Notes: generated by a model from the letters alone, not told the origin. 64,000 nucleotides of DNA from Candidatus Desulfobacillus denitrificans (GCA_017347485.1 AP021857.1:3019390-3083389); one strand, 5' to 3'. Shown: positions 1 through 10,181, counted from the stretch's first letter. A program made the numbers and translations.

Positions 1-58
1 CGGTTGCTCCTCGGTGCCGCCACGTCTCGTCTCCTTGTGATCGACTCATTGTCATTTG

Positions 59-86
59 CTCCCTCTCCCGCTGGCGGGAGAGGGAG
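59..86. repeat. GC-rich perfect palindrome between operon genes
   Basis: A near-perfect inverted repeat (arms CTCCCTCTCCCGC and GCGGGAGAGGGAG) lies just after the ppcD stop. It has no T-tract on the operon strand. On the minus strand, Shine-Dalgarno-like AAGGAGA and GAGGAG follow closer to position 1, so another gene probably starts just outside the window and this hairpin would sit inside the operon transcript. It resembles the other GC-rich palindromic repeats in this window. It may be an attenuator, an mRNA-processing site or a mobile repeat. Confidence 0.6.
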
Positions 87-96
87 TCGCTTTACT

Positions 97-603
97 TCAA
101 ATCTTCGACAGAATTTTTTCCCACTTGCCCTGCGCCTTGAGGATCAGCTCGGCCGCCTCGCGCACCGCGCCGTGGCCGCCGCGCGCCTGCGTCACGTACT
201 CGGCGGCGTCCTTCACCTCCTGCACGGCGTCGGCCACGGCGATGGGCAGGCCGACGCGCTTCATCATCGACAGGTCGACCAGGTCGTCGCCGACATAGGC
301 CACCTGGGCGTCGGTGATGCCCATTTCCCTGATCATCGCCTCGTAGGGCTCGGTCTTTTTCTTGATGCCCTCGTGGAAGTGCTTGATCTTCAGCTCCTCG
401 GCGCGATGGCGCACGGCGCCGGATTTCTTCGAGGTGATGATGGCGACGTCGACGCCGGTCATCTGCAGCGCGACCACGCCGAAGCCGTCCTTGATGTCGA
501 AGTTGCGCTGCTCGAGGCCGTTGTCGTCGATGACGATGCGCCCGTCGGTCATGACGCCATCGACGTCGAGGATGACCAGCCTGATGTCCTTGGCTCTTTC
601 CAT
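97..603 (-). CDS. ppcD: Phenylphosphate carboxylase delta subunit, HAD-family (PpcD)
   Basis: A 168-residue HAD-superfamily protein of the KdsC type. The nucleophile motif DVDGVMTDG is at residues 13-21, with the conserved phosphate-binding Ser/Thr (ITSKKSG) and the GDDLVD acid motif further on. KdsC-like proteins usually act in Kdo synthesis. Here the gene starts 10 bases after a UbiD-family carboxylase gene in a phenylphosphate operon, and its mass of about 18 kDa is that of the delta subunit known from the Thauera phenylphosphate carboxylase. The likely role is to help convert phenylphosphate and CO2 to 4-hydroxybenzoate in the cytoplasm. The ATG start gives a normal HAD N-terminus. The assignment rests mainly on context, since sequence alone would only say KdsC-like phosphatase. 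Confidence 0.85.
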   Translation of the reverse strand: MERAKDIRLVILDVDGVMTDGRIVIDDNGLEQRNFDIKDGFGVVALQMTGVDVAIITSKKSGAVRHRAEELKIKHFHEGIKKKTEPYEAMIREMGITDAQVAYVGDDLVDLSMMKRVGLPIAVADAVQEVKDAAEYVTQARGGHGAVREAAELILKAQGKWEKILSKI

Positions 604-613
604 GTTTCGTCCT

Positions 614-2032
614 TTAACCGATGCCGTACTCGGCCCAGCGGCTCTTGACCTTCGCCAGCGTCGCCTCGTCGAACTTCACCTCGACCGGCTTTTCCTTCCA
701 CTCGTAGGGGATGCAGGCATCCATCAGGATGCGCGAGGTGGTGAGCTTGTCGGAGTTCGGGTCGAGCGCCGGGTCGAGCGGCGTCGAGCGGCCGCGCTTG
801 ATGATTTCCGTGCCGCGCATCGGGTCGTAGCGGCATGACAGCGCCCAGATGACGCGCTGCAGGTCGTCGGCCTGGATGTCCTCGTCCACCGTGATGACGC
901 CCTTCATGCCGTAGGAGCCGGTGTTGCTGGCGATCACCGCGTCGGCGACCTGGCGCGAATGGCCCGGATAGGCCTGCTTGACCGACACCACCGTCCAGAA
1001 GCGGCCGGCCGACTCGGGCATCACGCAGACCGACTGGATGCCGGGGATCTTCATCTTCTCCAGCTCGGTCCACAGCGTGGCGGTGCGGGTGAAGGCGAGC
1101 AGCATGTGCACGTCGGTGACCGGGCGGCCCTGGCCGGTGGCCCAGAGGACGGGATTGTTGCGGTGGAGGATCTGCTTCACCTCCAGCGCCGGCTTGCTGA
1201 TCTGCTTGTACAGCTCGTCGGTGTAGTAGCCGGTGTACTCGGCGAAGGGGCCCTCGGGGCGGAAGTTCTGCGGGTCGATCTCACCCTCCAACACGATCTC
1301 GGCGCCGGCCGGGATCGGCAGGCCGGTCAGCGGCGCCATCAGGTACTCGGCCTGCTGGCCGCGCACCGTGCCGGTGATGTCGAAGTCGCTGGCGCCCTTG
1401 TGCATCAGCGTGCCGGCCATGAACAGCAGCGGATCGCAGCCGATGACGGCGGCGGCCGGCATCTTCTTGCCCATCTTGGCGTACTTCTTCATGATGCGCT
1501 CGCCGCGCTTGCCCGGCAGGATCTGCACGCCGCAGGTCTTGTTGTCGAGCATCTGCATGCGATAGGTGCCGAGGTTGGTCTCGCCGGTCTCGGGGTCCTT
1601 CAGCACGACGAAGACGGTGGTGCCGATGTAGCGCCCGCCGTCGAGCGGGAAGAATTTCGGCACCGGGAACATGTTGAGGTCGACCTTGTCGCCGGAAATG
1701 ACGTTCTCCAGCACCGGGCCGTCCTTCACCTCCTTGGCCTTGATCAGGCCCTCGGCGGTGATCGACTTCTTCATCCAGGCCTGCGCCGACTGGCACAGGG
1801 TATTGTCGTGCGGCAGCCCGAGCATGATGGCCAGGCGCTTGGTGGTGGCGAAGGCGCCGGTGAACACCGGCGTGCTGTAGCCACTGACTTTTTCGAACAG
1901 CAGGGCCGGCCCCTTCTGCTCCTCGGTCAGCTTGGAGATGTGCGAAATCTCCATGTTCCAGTCCACCTCCGCCTTGACGCGGTGCAGCTCGCCGGCGGCG
2001 TCGCATTGATTGATGAAGTACCTCAGATCCAT
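614..2032 (-). CDS. Phenylphosphate carboxylase UbiD-family subunit (alpha or beta)
   Basis: A 472-residue member of the UbiD family, the prenylated-FMN-dependent (de)carboxylases. The family pattern is visible across the full length, including TYRMQMLDNKTCGVQ in the middle and EGPFAEYTGYY further on. UbiD enzymes normally decarboxylate 4-hydroxybenzoate derivatives. In anaerobic phenol degraders two paralogues form the alpha and beta subunits of phenylphosphate carboxylase. Only one UbiD gene is in this window, so whether it is ppcA or ppcB is left open; the other, plus the small gamma subunit, may lie beyond the left edge. It starts 15 bases after the CBS-domain gene and stops 10 bases before ppcD, as expected for a single transcript. 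One AAAAAGTCAGT copy of the recurring word lies inside it (1883-1893). Confidence 0.88.
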   Translation of the reverse strand: MDLRYFINQCDAAGELHRVKAEVDWNMEISHISKLTEEQKGPALLFEKVSGYSTPVFTGAFATTKRLAIMLGLPHDNTLCQSAQAWMKKSITAEGLIKAKEVKDGPVLENVISGDKVDLNMFPVPKFFPLDGGRYIGTTVFVVLKDPETGETNLGTYRMQMLDNKTCGVQILPGKRGERIMKKYAKMGKKMPAAAVIGCDPLLFMAGTLMHKGASDFDITGTVRGQQAEYLMAPLTGLPIPAGAEIVLEGEIDPQNFRPEGPFAEYTGYYTDELYKQISKPALEVKQILHRNNPVLWATGQGRPVTDVHMLLAFTRTATLWTELEKMKIPGIQSVCVMPESAGRFWTVVSVKQAYPGHSRQVADAVIASNTGSYGMKGVITVDEDIQADDLQRVIWALSCRYDPMRGTEIIKRGRSTPLDPALDPNSDKLTTSRILMDACIPYEWKEKPVEVKFDEATLAKVKSRWAEYGIG

Positions 2033-2047
2033 GTCGTGTCTTCTCCT

Positions 2048-2728
2048 TCAGGGTTTTCCTTCACATTGGGCATCGACCGATTCGATGACGCTGAAGCCCG
2101 CCGCCTCCAGCGCCGCCTCGACCTTCTTCAATTCGGCCGAATGGAAGCGGACGATGACCTTGCGCTCGTGCGGCTGGCCGTTGCCGCCATCCTCGCCGCG
2201 CGTGATCGGATAGATGGCCAGCACCTCGGCGCCGGCGCCTTCAACCAGGTCGGTAATGCGGCCGATGGCGCCGGGCTTCAGCTCCATCGGGCCGATGGTC
2301 ACGCCGCAGCGCTTCTCCCAGGCGCCGAGGAAGTGGGCGGCCAGCGAGAAAATCTCCTTCGAGGAGATGACGCCGACCACCTTGCCGTCGTCCAGCACCG
2401 GGAACTGGCCGACGCCGAGCTCCTGGCCGCGGCGCAGGCATTCCTCCATGGTGTCGCTCGCGTTCAGCGTGGCCGGGTTGCGCACCATGATGTCCTTCAC
2501 CTTGAGTCGGTTGGCGAAGAAGGCGTATTCGTTCGAACTCTGCGTGCGGGCGATGAAATGGGCGGCGCGCAGGCAGTGCTGCCGCGTCACCAGGCCGCGC
2601 AGGCGGCCGTTTTCGATGACCGGCAGTGCCTGCAGGTTGAGCTCGGTGAGGATGCGCTTGGCCTCGGCGACCAGGGTGTCGCCTTCGACCAGCGTCGGGT
2701 TCCGCTGCATCCAGTTGCGTATGATCAT
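2048..2728 (-). CDS. ppsC: Phenylphosphate synthase subunit C, CBS-domain protein (PpsC)
   Basis: A 226-residue cytoplasmic protein with two CBS domains (residues about 1-60 and 75-135) followed by an ACT-like C-terminal part (about 145-220). In Thauera the third phenylphosphate synthase subunit is a CBS protein of this kind that stimulates the catalytic pair. The start ATG overlaps the stop of ppsB as ATGA, so translation is coupled; this start gives the usual MIIRNWM N-terminus of a leading CBS domain. Reading frames extending further upstream are only shadows of ppsB. CBS domains commonly bind adenosine nucleotides, so an energy-sensing role is possible, but that is inference. Confidence 0.85.
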   Translation of the reverse strand: MIIRNWMQRNPTLVEGDTLVAEAKRILTELNLQALPVIENGRLRGLVTRQHCLRAAHFIARTQSSNEYAFFANRLKVKDIMVRNPATLNASDTMEECLRRGQELGVGQFPVLDDGKVVGVISSKEIFSLAAHFLGAWEKRCGVTIGPMELKPGAIGRITDLVEGAGAEVLAIYPITRGEDGGNGQPHERKVIVRFHSAELKKVEAALEAAGFSVIESVDAQCEGKP

Positions 2729-3846
2729 GAGACTTTCTTCCCGGTCATCAGGCTGGAGAGGATGAAGTCCATCGCCGAGGTGGCCTTGCCGGCGACGGCC
2801 GCCTCCTTGTCGCGCTTCTCGCTCCATACCGTCTCGGGCCGCGCCTGCAGGATGAAGATGTTGCCGCCGGCGGGCAGGTCCTTGTCCACCGCCCACTCGA
2901 TGTCCATCTGGCGGCCGTAGTGCTTCTCGATGGCCTTGCCCATGCGCGCCAGTTCGATGATTTCCTCGTCGATGACGGACTGCACGTTCTGCCGTTCGAA
3001 GGGCGTCTCCGTTCGCACCGACTTCTGCGTCTCGAAGTCGACCGTGTAGGTGATCTCCTTGCAGCTGATGGTGCGCTCGAGGATGTCGAGGGTGATCTTG
3101 TTCACCACGAAATGGTCGGGCGTGACCTCGCCCGAGACGACCGATTCGCCGAAACCGAAATTGGCGTCGATGGCGATCACCGAGCGGTCGCCGTTGCCCG
3201 GGTTGCAGGTGAACATCACGCCGGCGGTGTAGGCGTTGGCCATCTTCTGGAAGCCGACGGAGAGCGCCACCTCCTCGTGCGGGAAGCCCATCCGGATGCG
3301 GTAGGAAATGGCCCGCGCGGTGAACAGGCTGGAGATGCAGCGGCGGGCGTGGTGCAGCACGTCGTCCACGCCGCGGATCCACAGGTAGGTGTCCTGCTGG
3401 CCGGCGAAGCTGGCGCCGGGCAGGTCCTCGGCGGTGGCGCTGGAGCGCACCGCCACCGGAACCGCCGGCACCATGCAGCGCACGGAAAGCCTGCGGTAGT
3501 ACTCGGCGATGGCATCCTCCATTTCCCAGGAGAAGGGATGCTCCTCGATCATGCTGCGGATGTCGCGGCTGACCAGCTCGAGCTGCTCGAGATCGTCGTG
3601 CACCAGGCCGTTGAGCATGAAGGGGATCTCGCCGCTCACCCCGGCGTCGCGCATGAAACGCGCGAAGCCGTGGGTGGTCAGGGCGAAGCCGGGCGGCACG
3701 CGCACGCCGGCGTTGATCAGCTCGCCGAGCGAGGAACACTTGCCGCCGACCAGCGCGACATCGTCCTTGCGCACTTCCTCCAACCAGCACAGCTCCGGGG
3801 CCGCGGACGACCCGGCCCCGGCAGCCGTGTTGAGATTTGTTGCCAT
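2725..3846 (-). CDS. ppsB: Phenylphosphate synthase subunit B, PEP-synthase N-domain (PpsB)
   Basis: A protein of about 373 residues matching the ATP-grasp, ATP-binding half of phosphoenolpyruvate synthase. The VAVRSSATAEDLPGASFAGQ signature lies in the first half and the FILQARPETVWS block near the end. Together with PpsA it phosphorylates phenol: ATP is cleaved to AMP and phosphate, and a phosphoryl group passes to the PpsA histidine. Splitting the PEP-synthase architecture into two polypeptides is characteristic of phenylphosphate synthase. The start is set at the ATG giving MATNLN, with GGGAG about 11 bases upstream; an ATG 18 bases further upstream (MGVDAR) is the alternative. It begins 23 bases after the ppsA stop and overlaps ppsC by 4 bases. 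Confidence 0.87.
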   Translation of the reverse strand: MATNLNTAAGAGSSAAPELCWLEEVRKDDVALVGGKCSSLGELINAGVRVPPGFALTTHGFARFMRDAGVSGEIPFMLNGLVHDDLEQLELVSRDIRSMIEEHPFSWEMEDAIAEYYRRLSVRCMVPAVPVAVRSSATAEDLPGASFAGQQDTYLWIRGVDDVLHHARRCISSLFTARAISYRIRMGFPHEEVALSVGFQKMANAYTAGVMFTCNPGNGDRSVIAIDANFGFGESVVSGEVTPDHFVVNKITLDILERTISCKEITYTVDFETQKSVRTETPFERQNVQSVIDEEIIELARMGKAIEKHYGRQMDIEWAVDKDLPAGGNIFILQARPETVWSEKRDKEAAVAGKATSAMDFILSSLMTGKKVS

Positions 3847-3868
3847 TCTTGCATCAACTCCCATTGCT

Positions 3869-5704
3869 TCAGCGCGCGACCGTGATCGCCCCGCTCGAGC
3901 CATCGACGCGGATCATCATGCCGGTCTGGATGATCTTGGTGGCGTGGCCGGTGCCGACCACCGCCGGCATGCCGTACTCGCGGCAGACGATCGCCGCGTG
4001 GCTCATGACGCCGCCGACGTCGGTGACGCAGGCCTTGATCTTGGCGAAGGCCGGCGCCCACGAAGGCGAGGTGGTGGGCGCGACGAGGATCTCGCCTTCC
4101 TGCAGCGAGCGGATGTCCTCCACCGTGCGGCAGACGCGCGCCTTGCCCTCGACGATGCCGGGGCTGCCGGCGAAGCCCTTGAACTCCTTGACGGTGGACA
4201 GGTCCTTGACCTCCGCCACCTTCGCCCAGTCGGCGAGCGAGCTGTTCGTCACGCCCCACAGCACGATGGTGAACGGTTCCTGGATGACTTCCGGCGCGGT
4301 GCCGATGGCCGGCGGCGCCTTCCACTCCTTGAACTTCTGCATGACGCCCTTGCGCCACTCGACCTCCTTCGGCCAGGTCTGCGTGCCGCGCGGCGTGACG
4401 CCGGTGGCCCAGGCGGTGACGACGTCCCACAGCGCCTGCTTGATCTCGTCGCGGCGCAGCAGCCAGACGTCCTCGACGTCCTTGATGATGCCGTGCTCGA
4501 CGAGGATGGCGGCGACATCGCGCATCTTGTTCCAGAACACCGAGTGGAACCAGTGCTCGACGTAGAACAGGTGGTTCTCGACGTAGGGGAACACCGTCTT
4601 GGCGCAGCCGAGCAGCTCGTCGAACTGCTTGAGGTCTTCGGGCTTCTCGATGAGGCCGCGGTACTCGGCGGTGATGCGGTCGCGCTCGGCGCGCACCTGC
4701 TCCATCGGCCGCTCGATGTTGACGCCCTGCTTGAGCTTCTGGATGTAGGTCTGGATGCCGTTCAGCGGGATGTTCATGGCATCGTTCCAGGAACGGTCGT
4801 GGTGGAACCAGCCGGTGCCGGTCGACACGTTGAACCAGGGCTCGCGCGAGAGGTTGAGCGAGGTCAGCCACTCGACGCCCTTCGGCAATTTTTTGAGCGC
4901 CGCCTCGACCTCGGTCCATTCCTGGCTGAAGGTGACGGCGTTGTCCACGCCCAGCTCGATGGCCTTCTTGGCGAGTTTCTTCAGCTCCTCGTCGGGCTGG
5001 TACATGATGACGTCGATGCCGGAGATCATCTGCGTCACGCGCTGCGCCGGGATGCTCGGGAAGAGCTTCTGCGCGAAGTCGAGGAAGAAGACGTAGGCGG
5101 CGTAACCGAGGTTGAGGAACTCGAAGTGGTACTGCCAGCACTTGATGCCGAGGTTGATCAGGTCGTCGTAGTTCTTCAGCAGGTGGTAGCCCTTCGACTC
5201 GCCGACGGCGTCGGTGACGACGGAGAGGTCTTCCATGTCGGCCAGGCGCGGGATCTCCAGCTTCTCGAGCTCGCGGATGGTGGCCTCCATCTTCACCTTC
5301 CACTTCTTCTCGAGATCGTCCCAGTTCTTGTAGTAGTGGCCGGCGCGCTCCATGAAGTGCGGCACGCGGCTGCCGATCTCGTCGGGGTTCTTCACCGGCA
5401 CCGGCGAGATGTAGACGTAGCCGTTGATCATGCGGTGGTCGACGCCGCGCACCGGCGGCACCATGAAGATGCGGTTGTTGTACTGCGACAGCGCCAGGAA
5501 CCAGGCCTCGTCCCAGATGGTGTCGAAGGGATACAGCGGCTCGGGATAATGCAGGCCGTCGTAGAACCAGAACATCTCCTTCTCGTACTGGTTGCGCACC
5601 GGGTCGTCGGTGACGAACTGGTACTGGTACGGATACATGCGCTCCCAGCCTTCGGTGCCGGGAATGGTGGCGGCTTTCACGTCATGCGGAACAGGAAATT
5701 TCAT
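3869..5704 (-). CDS. ppsA: Phenylphosphate synthase subunit A, phosphohistidine domain (PpsA)
   Basis: A 611-residue protein and the first gene of the phenol operon. The C-terminal region is the swivelling phosphohistidine domain of PEP synthase/PPDK, with GGVMSHAAIVCREYGMPAVVG; the histidine of that motif is residue 569, the same number I recall for the phosphorylated histidine of the Thauera enzyme. The N-terminal part would carry the phenol site. The enzyme forms phenylphosphate, the activated substrate for carboxylation, in the cytoplasm. Its start follows GAGGAG closely. A consensus sigma-54 promoter lies about 85-100 bases upstream. The gene and its neighbours indicate that the organism degrades phenol without oxygen. 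Confidence 0.9.
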   Translation of the reverse strand: MKFPVPHDVKAATIPGTEGWERMYPYQYQFVTDDPVRNQYEKEMFWFYDGLHYPEPLYPFDTIWDEAWFLALSQYNNRIFMVPPVRGVDHRMINGYVYISPVPVKNPDEIGSRVPHFMERAGHYYKNWDDLEKKWKVKMEATIRELEKLEIPRLADMEDLSVVTDAVGESKGYHLLKNYDDLINLGIKCWQYHFEFLNLGYAAYVFFLDFAQKLFPSIPAQRVTQMISGIDVIMYQPDEELKKLAKKAIELGVDNAVTFSQEWTEVEAALKKLPKGVEWLTSLNLSREPWFNVSTGTGWFHHDRSWNDAMNIPLNGIQTYIQKLKQGVNIERPMEQVRAERDRITAEYRGLIEKPEDLKQFDELLGCAKTVFPYVENHLFYVEHWFHSVFWNKMRDVAAILVEHGIIKDVEDVWLLRRDEIKQALWDVVTAWATGVTPRGTQTWPKEVEWRKGVMQKFKEWKAPPAIGTAPEVIQEPFTIVLWGVTNSSLADWAKVAEVKDLSTVKEFKGFAGSPGIVEGKARVCRTVEDIRSLQEGEILVAPTTSPSWAPAFAKIKACVTDVGGVMSHAAIVCREYGMPAVVGTGHATKIIQTGMMIRVDGSSGAITVAR

Positions 5705-5786
5705 TTCGGCTACTCCTCCATGCGGTTTTTGGTTGAATTAGGTTTCCGGGCATGCTTGGTGCGCCGGTTATGCGTGGAAGGCTTAT

Positions 5787-5802
5787 TGCAAGGGATGTGC
5801 CA
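5787..5802 (-). promoter_or_regulatory. Sigma-54 promoter of the pps/ppc operon
   Basis: On the minus strand the sequence reads TGGCACATCCCTTGCA, an exact match to the sigma-54 -24/-12 consensus (TGGCAC, five bases, TTGCA). Transcription would start near 5775 and leave a leader of about 70 bases before ppsA. Together with the adjacent XylR/DmpR-type activator this makes phenol-inducible, RpoN-dependent control very likely. Confidence 0.9.
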
Positions 5803-5941
5803 TGTGCGTCGCAACATGCCGTTTGCGTTGCGACGGCGGCCGCTCCTCCGATAGGGGGAAGCAGGCCCTCGGGGCGATTGCCGCCGGTGACTCGGCTTTG
5901 CGATGCAGCATGCCGGAGCACTCGCCATCGGCATTCGGCGC

Positions 5942-5957
5942 TTGACGATTTGATGAA
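5942..5957. promoter_or_regulatory. Activator-site copy 1 (UAS-like)
   Basis: TTGACGATTTGATGAA is an imperfect palindrome resembling the TTGATCAATTGATCAA upstream sites of XylR/DmpR-type regulators (from memory of the family). It lies about 150 bases upstream of the sigma-54 promoter, a usual distance for an enhancer. Confidence 0.65.
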
Positions 5958-5982
5958 TTCGAAAGCAAGGCTGGAGTATGGT

Positions 5983-5998
5983 TTGATCATTTGGTACA
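5983..5998. promoter_or_regulatory. Activator-site copy 2 (UAS-like)
   Basis: TTGATCATTTGGTACA shares the TTGA..ATTTG core with copy 1 and starts exactly 41 bases from it, close to four helical turns. This spacing suits two activator dimers on one face of the DNA. The left half matches the family consensus fully and the right half is degenerate. Confidence 0.6.
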
Positions 5999-6057
5999 TT
6001 TAGGGCCTTACCCCCTGCAGTTTCATGTTGGCCGTAGCAAGAGCCGCCCGGCGACGC

Positions 6058-6073
6058 TTCACCATTTGATAAA
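6058..6073. promoter_or_regulatory. Activator-site copy 3, next to regulator start
   Basis: TTCACCATTTGATAAA differs from copy 1 at only three of 16 positions. It ends about 32 bases before the regulator's ATG, so binding here could repress the regulator's own transcription as well as serve as a third enhancer site. The autoregulation is inference. Confidence 0.5.
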
Positions 6074-6105
6074 AAATCACCGTCGGCTCACTGGAGGAGA
6101 CAGAA

Positions 6106-7880
<1,775 letters not shown>

Positions 7881-7884
<4 letters not shown>

Positions 7885-8357
7885 GCGCGCCATTGCGCGA
7901 GCGCGTGCTCGCCTTCCTCGGCGAGCACCACGTCATGACGCTCGCCACCGTCGGCGCCGGCGGCCCGTGGGCAGCGGCGGTGTTCTACGCCCACGACGGC
8001 CTGAAACTCCATTTCCTTTCCGCGCCGAACACCCGCCACGCGCAAAACCTCGCGCACGACGCGCGCGCCGCCGCCACCATCCAGCGCGACTACGACGACT
8101 GGCCCGGCATCCGCGGCCTGCAGCTGGCAGGCACGGTGCGCGAAGTCGCGCGCGAAGACGAGGCGCGCGTGCGCGCCCTCTATCGGGAGCGCTATCCGCT
8201 GATCGGCGGCGGCGCCGGCGTGCCGCGCAAGCTCCTCGAGGCGCTCGACAGGGTCCGCTGGTACGCCTTCGTGCCCTCCGACATCCATCTCATCGACAAC
8301 ACGCTGGGCTTCGCGCATCGCGAACATTTGCCCCTCGACCAAGGAAACCTTCCATGA
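7881..8357 (+). CDS. PNPOx-like flavin-binding split-barrel protein (UPF0306 type)
   Basis: A 158-residue protein with the pyridoxamine-5'-phosphate-oxidase-like split beta-barrel pattern: MTLATVGAGGPWAAAVFYA, then the LHFLSAPNTRHAQNL block. This resembles YhbP/UPF0306 proteins. Such proteins bind flavin or related cofactors; the substrate is unknown. The start overlaps the regulator stop as ATGA, and its own stop overlaps the methionine gamma-lyase start as ATGA, so three genes are translationally coupled. This coupling to a phenol regulator is probably incidental operon packing. Confidence 0.75.
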
Positions 8358-9550
8358 CGCAATCCAAGACTCCCGGCAAGGGCTTCACCACCCGCGCCAT
8401 CCACCACGGCTACGATCCCTATGAAGGCCACGGCTCGGTCAACCCGCCGATCTACCTGAGTTCGACCTACGCTTTCCCGACGGTGGAGGACGGCAGCGCG
8501 CGCTTCGCCGGCGAGCAGGCCGGCTTCGTCTACTCGCGCGTCGGCAACCCGACCACCTGCCTGCTGGAGGACCGCCTCGCCGACCTCGAGGGCGGCGAGG
8601 CGGCGCTGGTCACCGCCTCCGGCATGGGCGCCACCACCTCGCTGATGTGGACGCTGCTGTCGCCGGGCGACGAGGTCATCGCCGACAAGACGCTCTACGG
8701 CTGCACCTTCGGCTTCTTCAACCACGGCCTGGCCAAGTTCGGCGTGAAGATCACCCACGTCGACCTGACGCAGCCGGCCAACCTGGAGGCCGCCATCGGC
8801 GCGCAGACCAAGGTGGTGTTCTTCGAGTCGCCGGCCAATCCCAACATGCGGCTGGTGGACATCGCGGCGATCGCCGCCATCGCCCATCGCCACGGCGCCA
8901 AGGTGGTGGTGGACAACACCTACTGCACGCCCTACCTGCAGCGCCCCATCGAACTCGGCGCCGACTACGTCGTGCACTCGGCGACGAAATACCTCGGCGG
9001 CCACGGCGACCTGATCGCCGGCGCCATCGTCGGCCCGCAGGAATCGCTCAACCAGGTGCGCTTCTACGGCATCAAGGACATGACCGGCGCCGTGCTCTCC
9101 GCGCAGGACGCCTTCCTCGTCCTGCGCGGCCTGAAGACGCTGGCGCTGCGCATGGAGCGCCACAGCAGCAACGCCCAGGCCATCGCCGAATGCCTGGCCG
9201 CCCACGAAAAGGTCGAGGTCTGCCACTACCCGGGACTGGCCGCCTTCCCGCAGCGCGAGCTGGCGCGCCGGCAGATGAAGCTGCCCGGCGGCATGGTCGC
9301 CTTCGAACTGAAGGGCGGCATCGAGGCGGGCCGCCGCTTCATGAACGCGCTGCAGCTGATCACCCGCGCCGTCAGCCTCGGCGACGCCGAAAGCCTGGCG
9401 CAGCACCCGGCCAGCATGACCCACTCCTTCTACACGCCGGAAGAACGCCGCGCGCACCTCATCGGCGAAGGCCTGGTGCGGCTCTCCGCCGGCCTCGAGG
9501 ACGCCGAGGACCTGCTCGACGACTTGCGGCAGGCGCTGGCGGCCGCGTGA
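8354..9550 (+). CDS. mdeA: Methionine gamma-lyase
   Basis: A 398-residue PLP enzyme of the Cys/Met metabolism family. It splits methionine to methanethiol, ammonia and 2-oxobutanoate. Within this family the lyase is set apart by the active-site cysteine in LYGCTF, which is present here; the stretches [32 protein letters not shown] and [21 protein letters not shown] match the Pseudomonas putida enzyme closely as I remember it. The PLP lysine lies in [12 protein letters not shown]. The start has AAGGA eight bases upstream and overlaps the previous gene by 4 bases. O-succinylhomoserine sulfhydrylase is the main alternative but usually lacks that cysteine. Confidence 0.85.
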   Translation: MTQSKTPGKGFTTRAIHHGYDPYEGHGSVNPPIYLSSTYAFPTVEDGSARFAGEQAGFVYSRVGNPTTCLLEDRLADLEGGEAALVTASGMGATTSLMWTLLSPGDEVIADKTLYGCTFGFFNHGLAKFGVKITHVDLTQPANLEAAIGAQTKVVFFESPANPNMRLVDIAAIAAIAHRHGAKVVVDNTYCTPYLQRPIELGADYVVHSATKYLGGHGDLIAGAIVGPQESLNQVRFYGIKDMTGAVLSAQDAFLVLRGLKTLALRMERHSSNAQAIAECLAAHEKVEVCHYPGLAAFPQRELARRQMKLPGGMVAFELKGGIEAGRRFMNALQLITRAVSLGDAESLAQHPASMTHSFYTPEERRAHLIGEGLVRLSAGLEDAEDLLDDLRQALAAA

Positions 9551-9582
9551 GGGCGGCGGACGCGGCCATCCCGCCGTGCCGC

Positions 9583-9596
9583 GGGGACTGACTTAT
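9583..9596 (+). repeat. Copy of recurring word (GGGGACTGACTTAT)
   Basis: A one-mismatch copy of the GACTGACTTTT word, between the convergent mdeA and dksA-like genes. The flank CGCGGGGACTGACTT is the same as at 10679-10693, also between convergent genes. The intergenic interval (68 bases) holds nothing else recognisable. Confidence 0.6.
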
Positions 9597-9618
9597 CGCG
9601 CGCAAGCCGTCCTTGCCG

Positions 9619-10020
9619 TCACGGCATGGCGCGCCCCTCGCGGGCGGCCTTGCGGCGTTCGTGCTCGCGCTGGCAGCCGATGCAGCGCTTCGCCGTCGGA
9701 TAGGCCAGCAGGCGCTCGTAGACGATCGCCTCGCCGCAGTCGATGCAATCCCCATAGGTTCCCGCCGCGATCCGCTCGCGGGCCGCGGCGATGTCGCGCA
9801 CGTCCTGCAGGTTCTGGCGAACGAGGACTTCGTCGATCTCGGCCAGCGTGTTCAGCAAGGCCTCGTCGGAAGAATCGGCTTCGCGCCTGCCGAGGGTGGC
9901 CCGCTCCCGCTCCTCGCCCAGTTCGGAAAGCAGGGAACGGATTTCGCTGAATTCGCGCGTCCAGCGCTCGGCCATCAGGCCGCTCAAGTGGTCGATCTGC
10001 TGCTGATCGAGTTTCGACAT
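9619..10020 (-). CDS. DksA/TraR-family zinc-finger regulator
   Basis: A 133-residue protein with an N-terminal coiled-coil helical hairpin (about 1-80) and a C-terminal zinc finger, CIDC-x17-CIGC (about 95-120). Members of this family insert a coiled coil into the RNA-polymerase secondary channel and modulate transcription with ppGpp. It is shorter than classical DksA (about 150) and closer to the DksA-like paralogues common in betaproteobacteria. The start is chosen at MSKLDQQ because GAGGAG lies six bases upstream; an in-frame extension of 41 residues has no ribosome site and unlikely composition. Confidence 0.85.
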   Translation of the reverse strand: MSKLDQQQIDHLSGLMAERWTREFSEIRSLLSELGEERERATLGRREADSSDEALLNTLAEIDEVLVRQNLQDVRDIAAARERIAAGTYGDCIDCGEAIVYERLLAYPTAKRCIGCQREHERRKAAREGRAMP

Positions 10021-10161
10021 GTCTGCTCCTCGGGAGTGGCCAGGTTGGGGAAGGGACAAACGCACACGCCGGACGCCGCAGCGCCGCTTTCGCTCAATGC
10101 GGTAGCTTGTGCGGGAAATGCCGCAGGACAAAAGAACGCGCATTCATTATAGTCTGTTCCG

Positions 10162-10181
10162 GCCCGCCGGAATCGGCGGGC
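10162..10181. promoter_or_regulatory. Hairpin in the uspA leader
   Basis: An 8-base-pair perfect stem, GCCCGCCG and CGGCGGGC with loop GAAT, lies 33 bases before the uspA start and just after a TATAGT -10-like element (10149-10154). The GNNA-type loop and position suggest a 5' leader structure affecting translation or stability of the message. No T-tract follows, so it is not a simple terminator. Confidence 0.5.

Larger units (their letters stand above)
5705..6105. promoter_or_regulatory. Divergent control region of the phenol operon
   Basis: A 401-base gene-free stretch between ppsA (leftward) and the sigma-54 activator gene (rightward). It holds a sigma-54 promoter for the pps genes and three related 16-base sequences that look like binding sites for the adjacent activator (listed separately). 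The region is visibly richer in A+T than its surroundings between about 5930 and 6080. The regulator's own promoter could not be assigned. No open reading frame of note was seen. Confidence 0.8.

Noticed and set aside
97..603. Kdo-8-phosphate phosphatase (KdsC)
   Set aside because: The sequence type fits KdsC, but the position directly after the UbiD gene in a pps operon and the size match the phenylphosphate carboxylase delta subunit; no Kdo genes are nearby.
959..2920. A 653-codon open frame on the plus strand across the phenol operon
   Set aside because: It is the complement of the UbiD and CBS genes; the GC-rich codon pattern leaves few stops on the opposite strand. The protein is His/Asp/Arg-rich without any domain.
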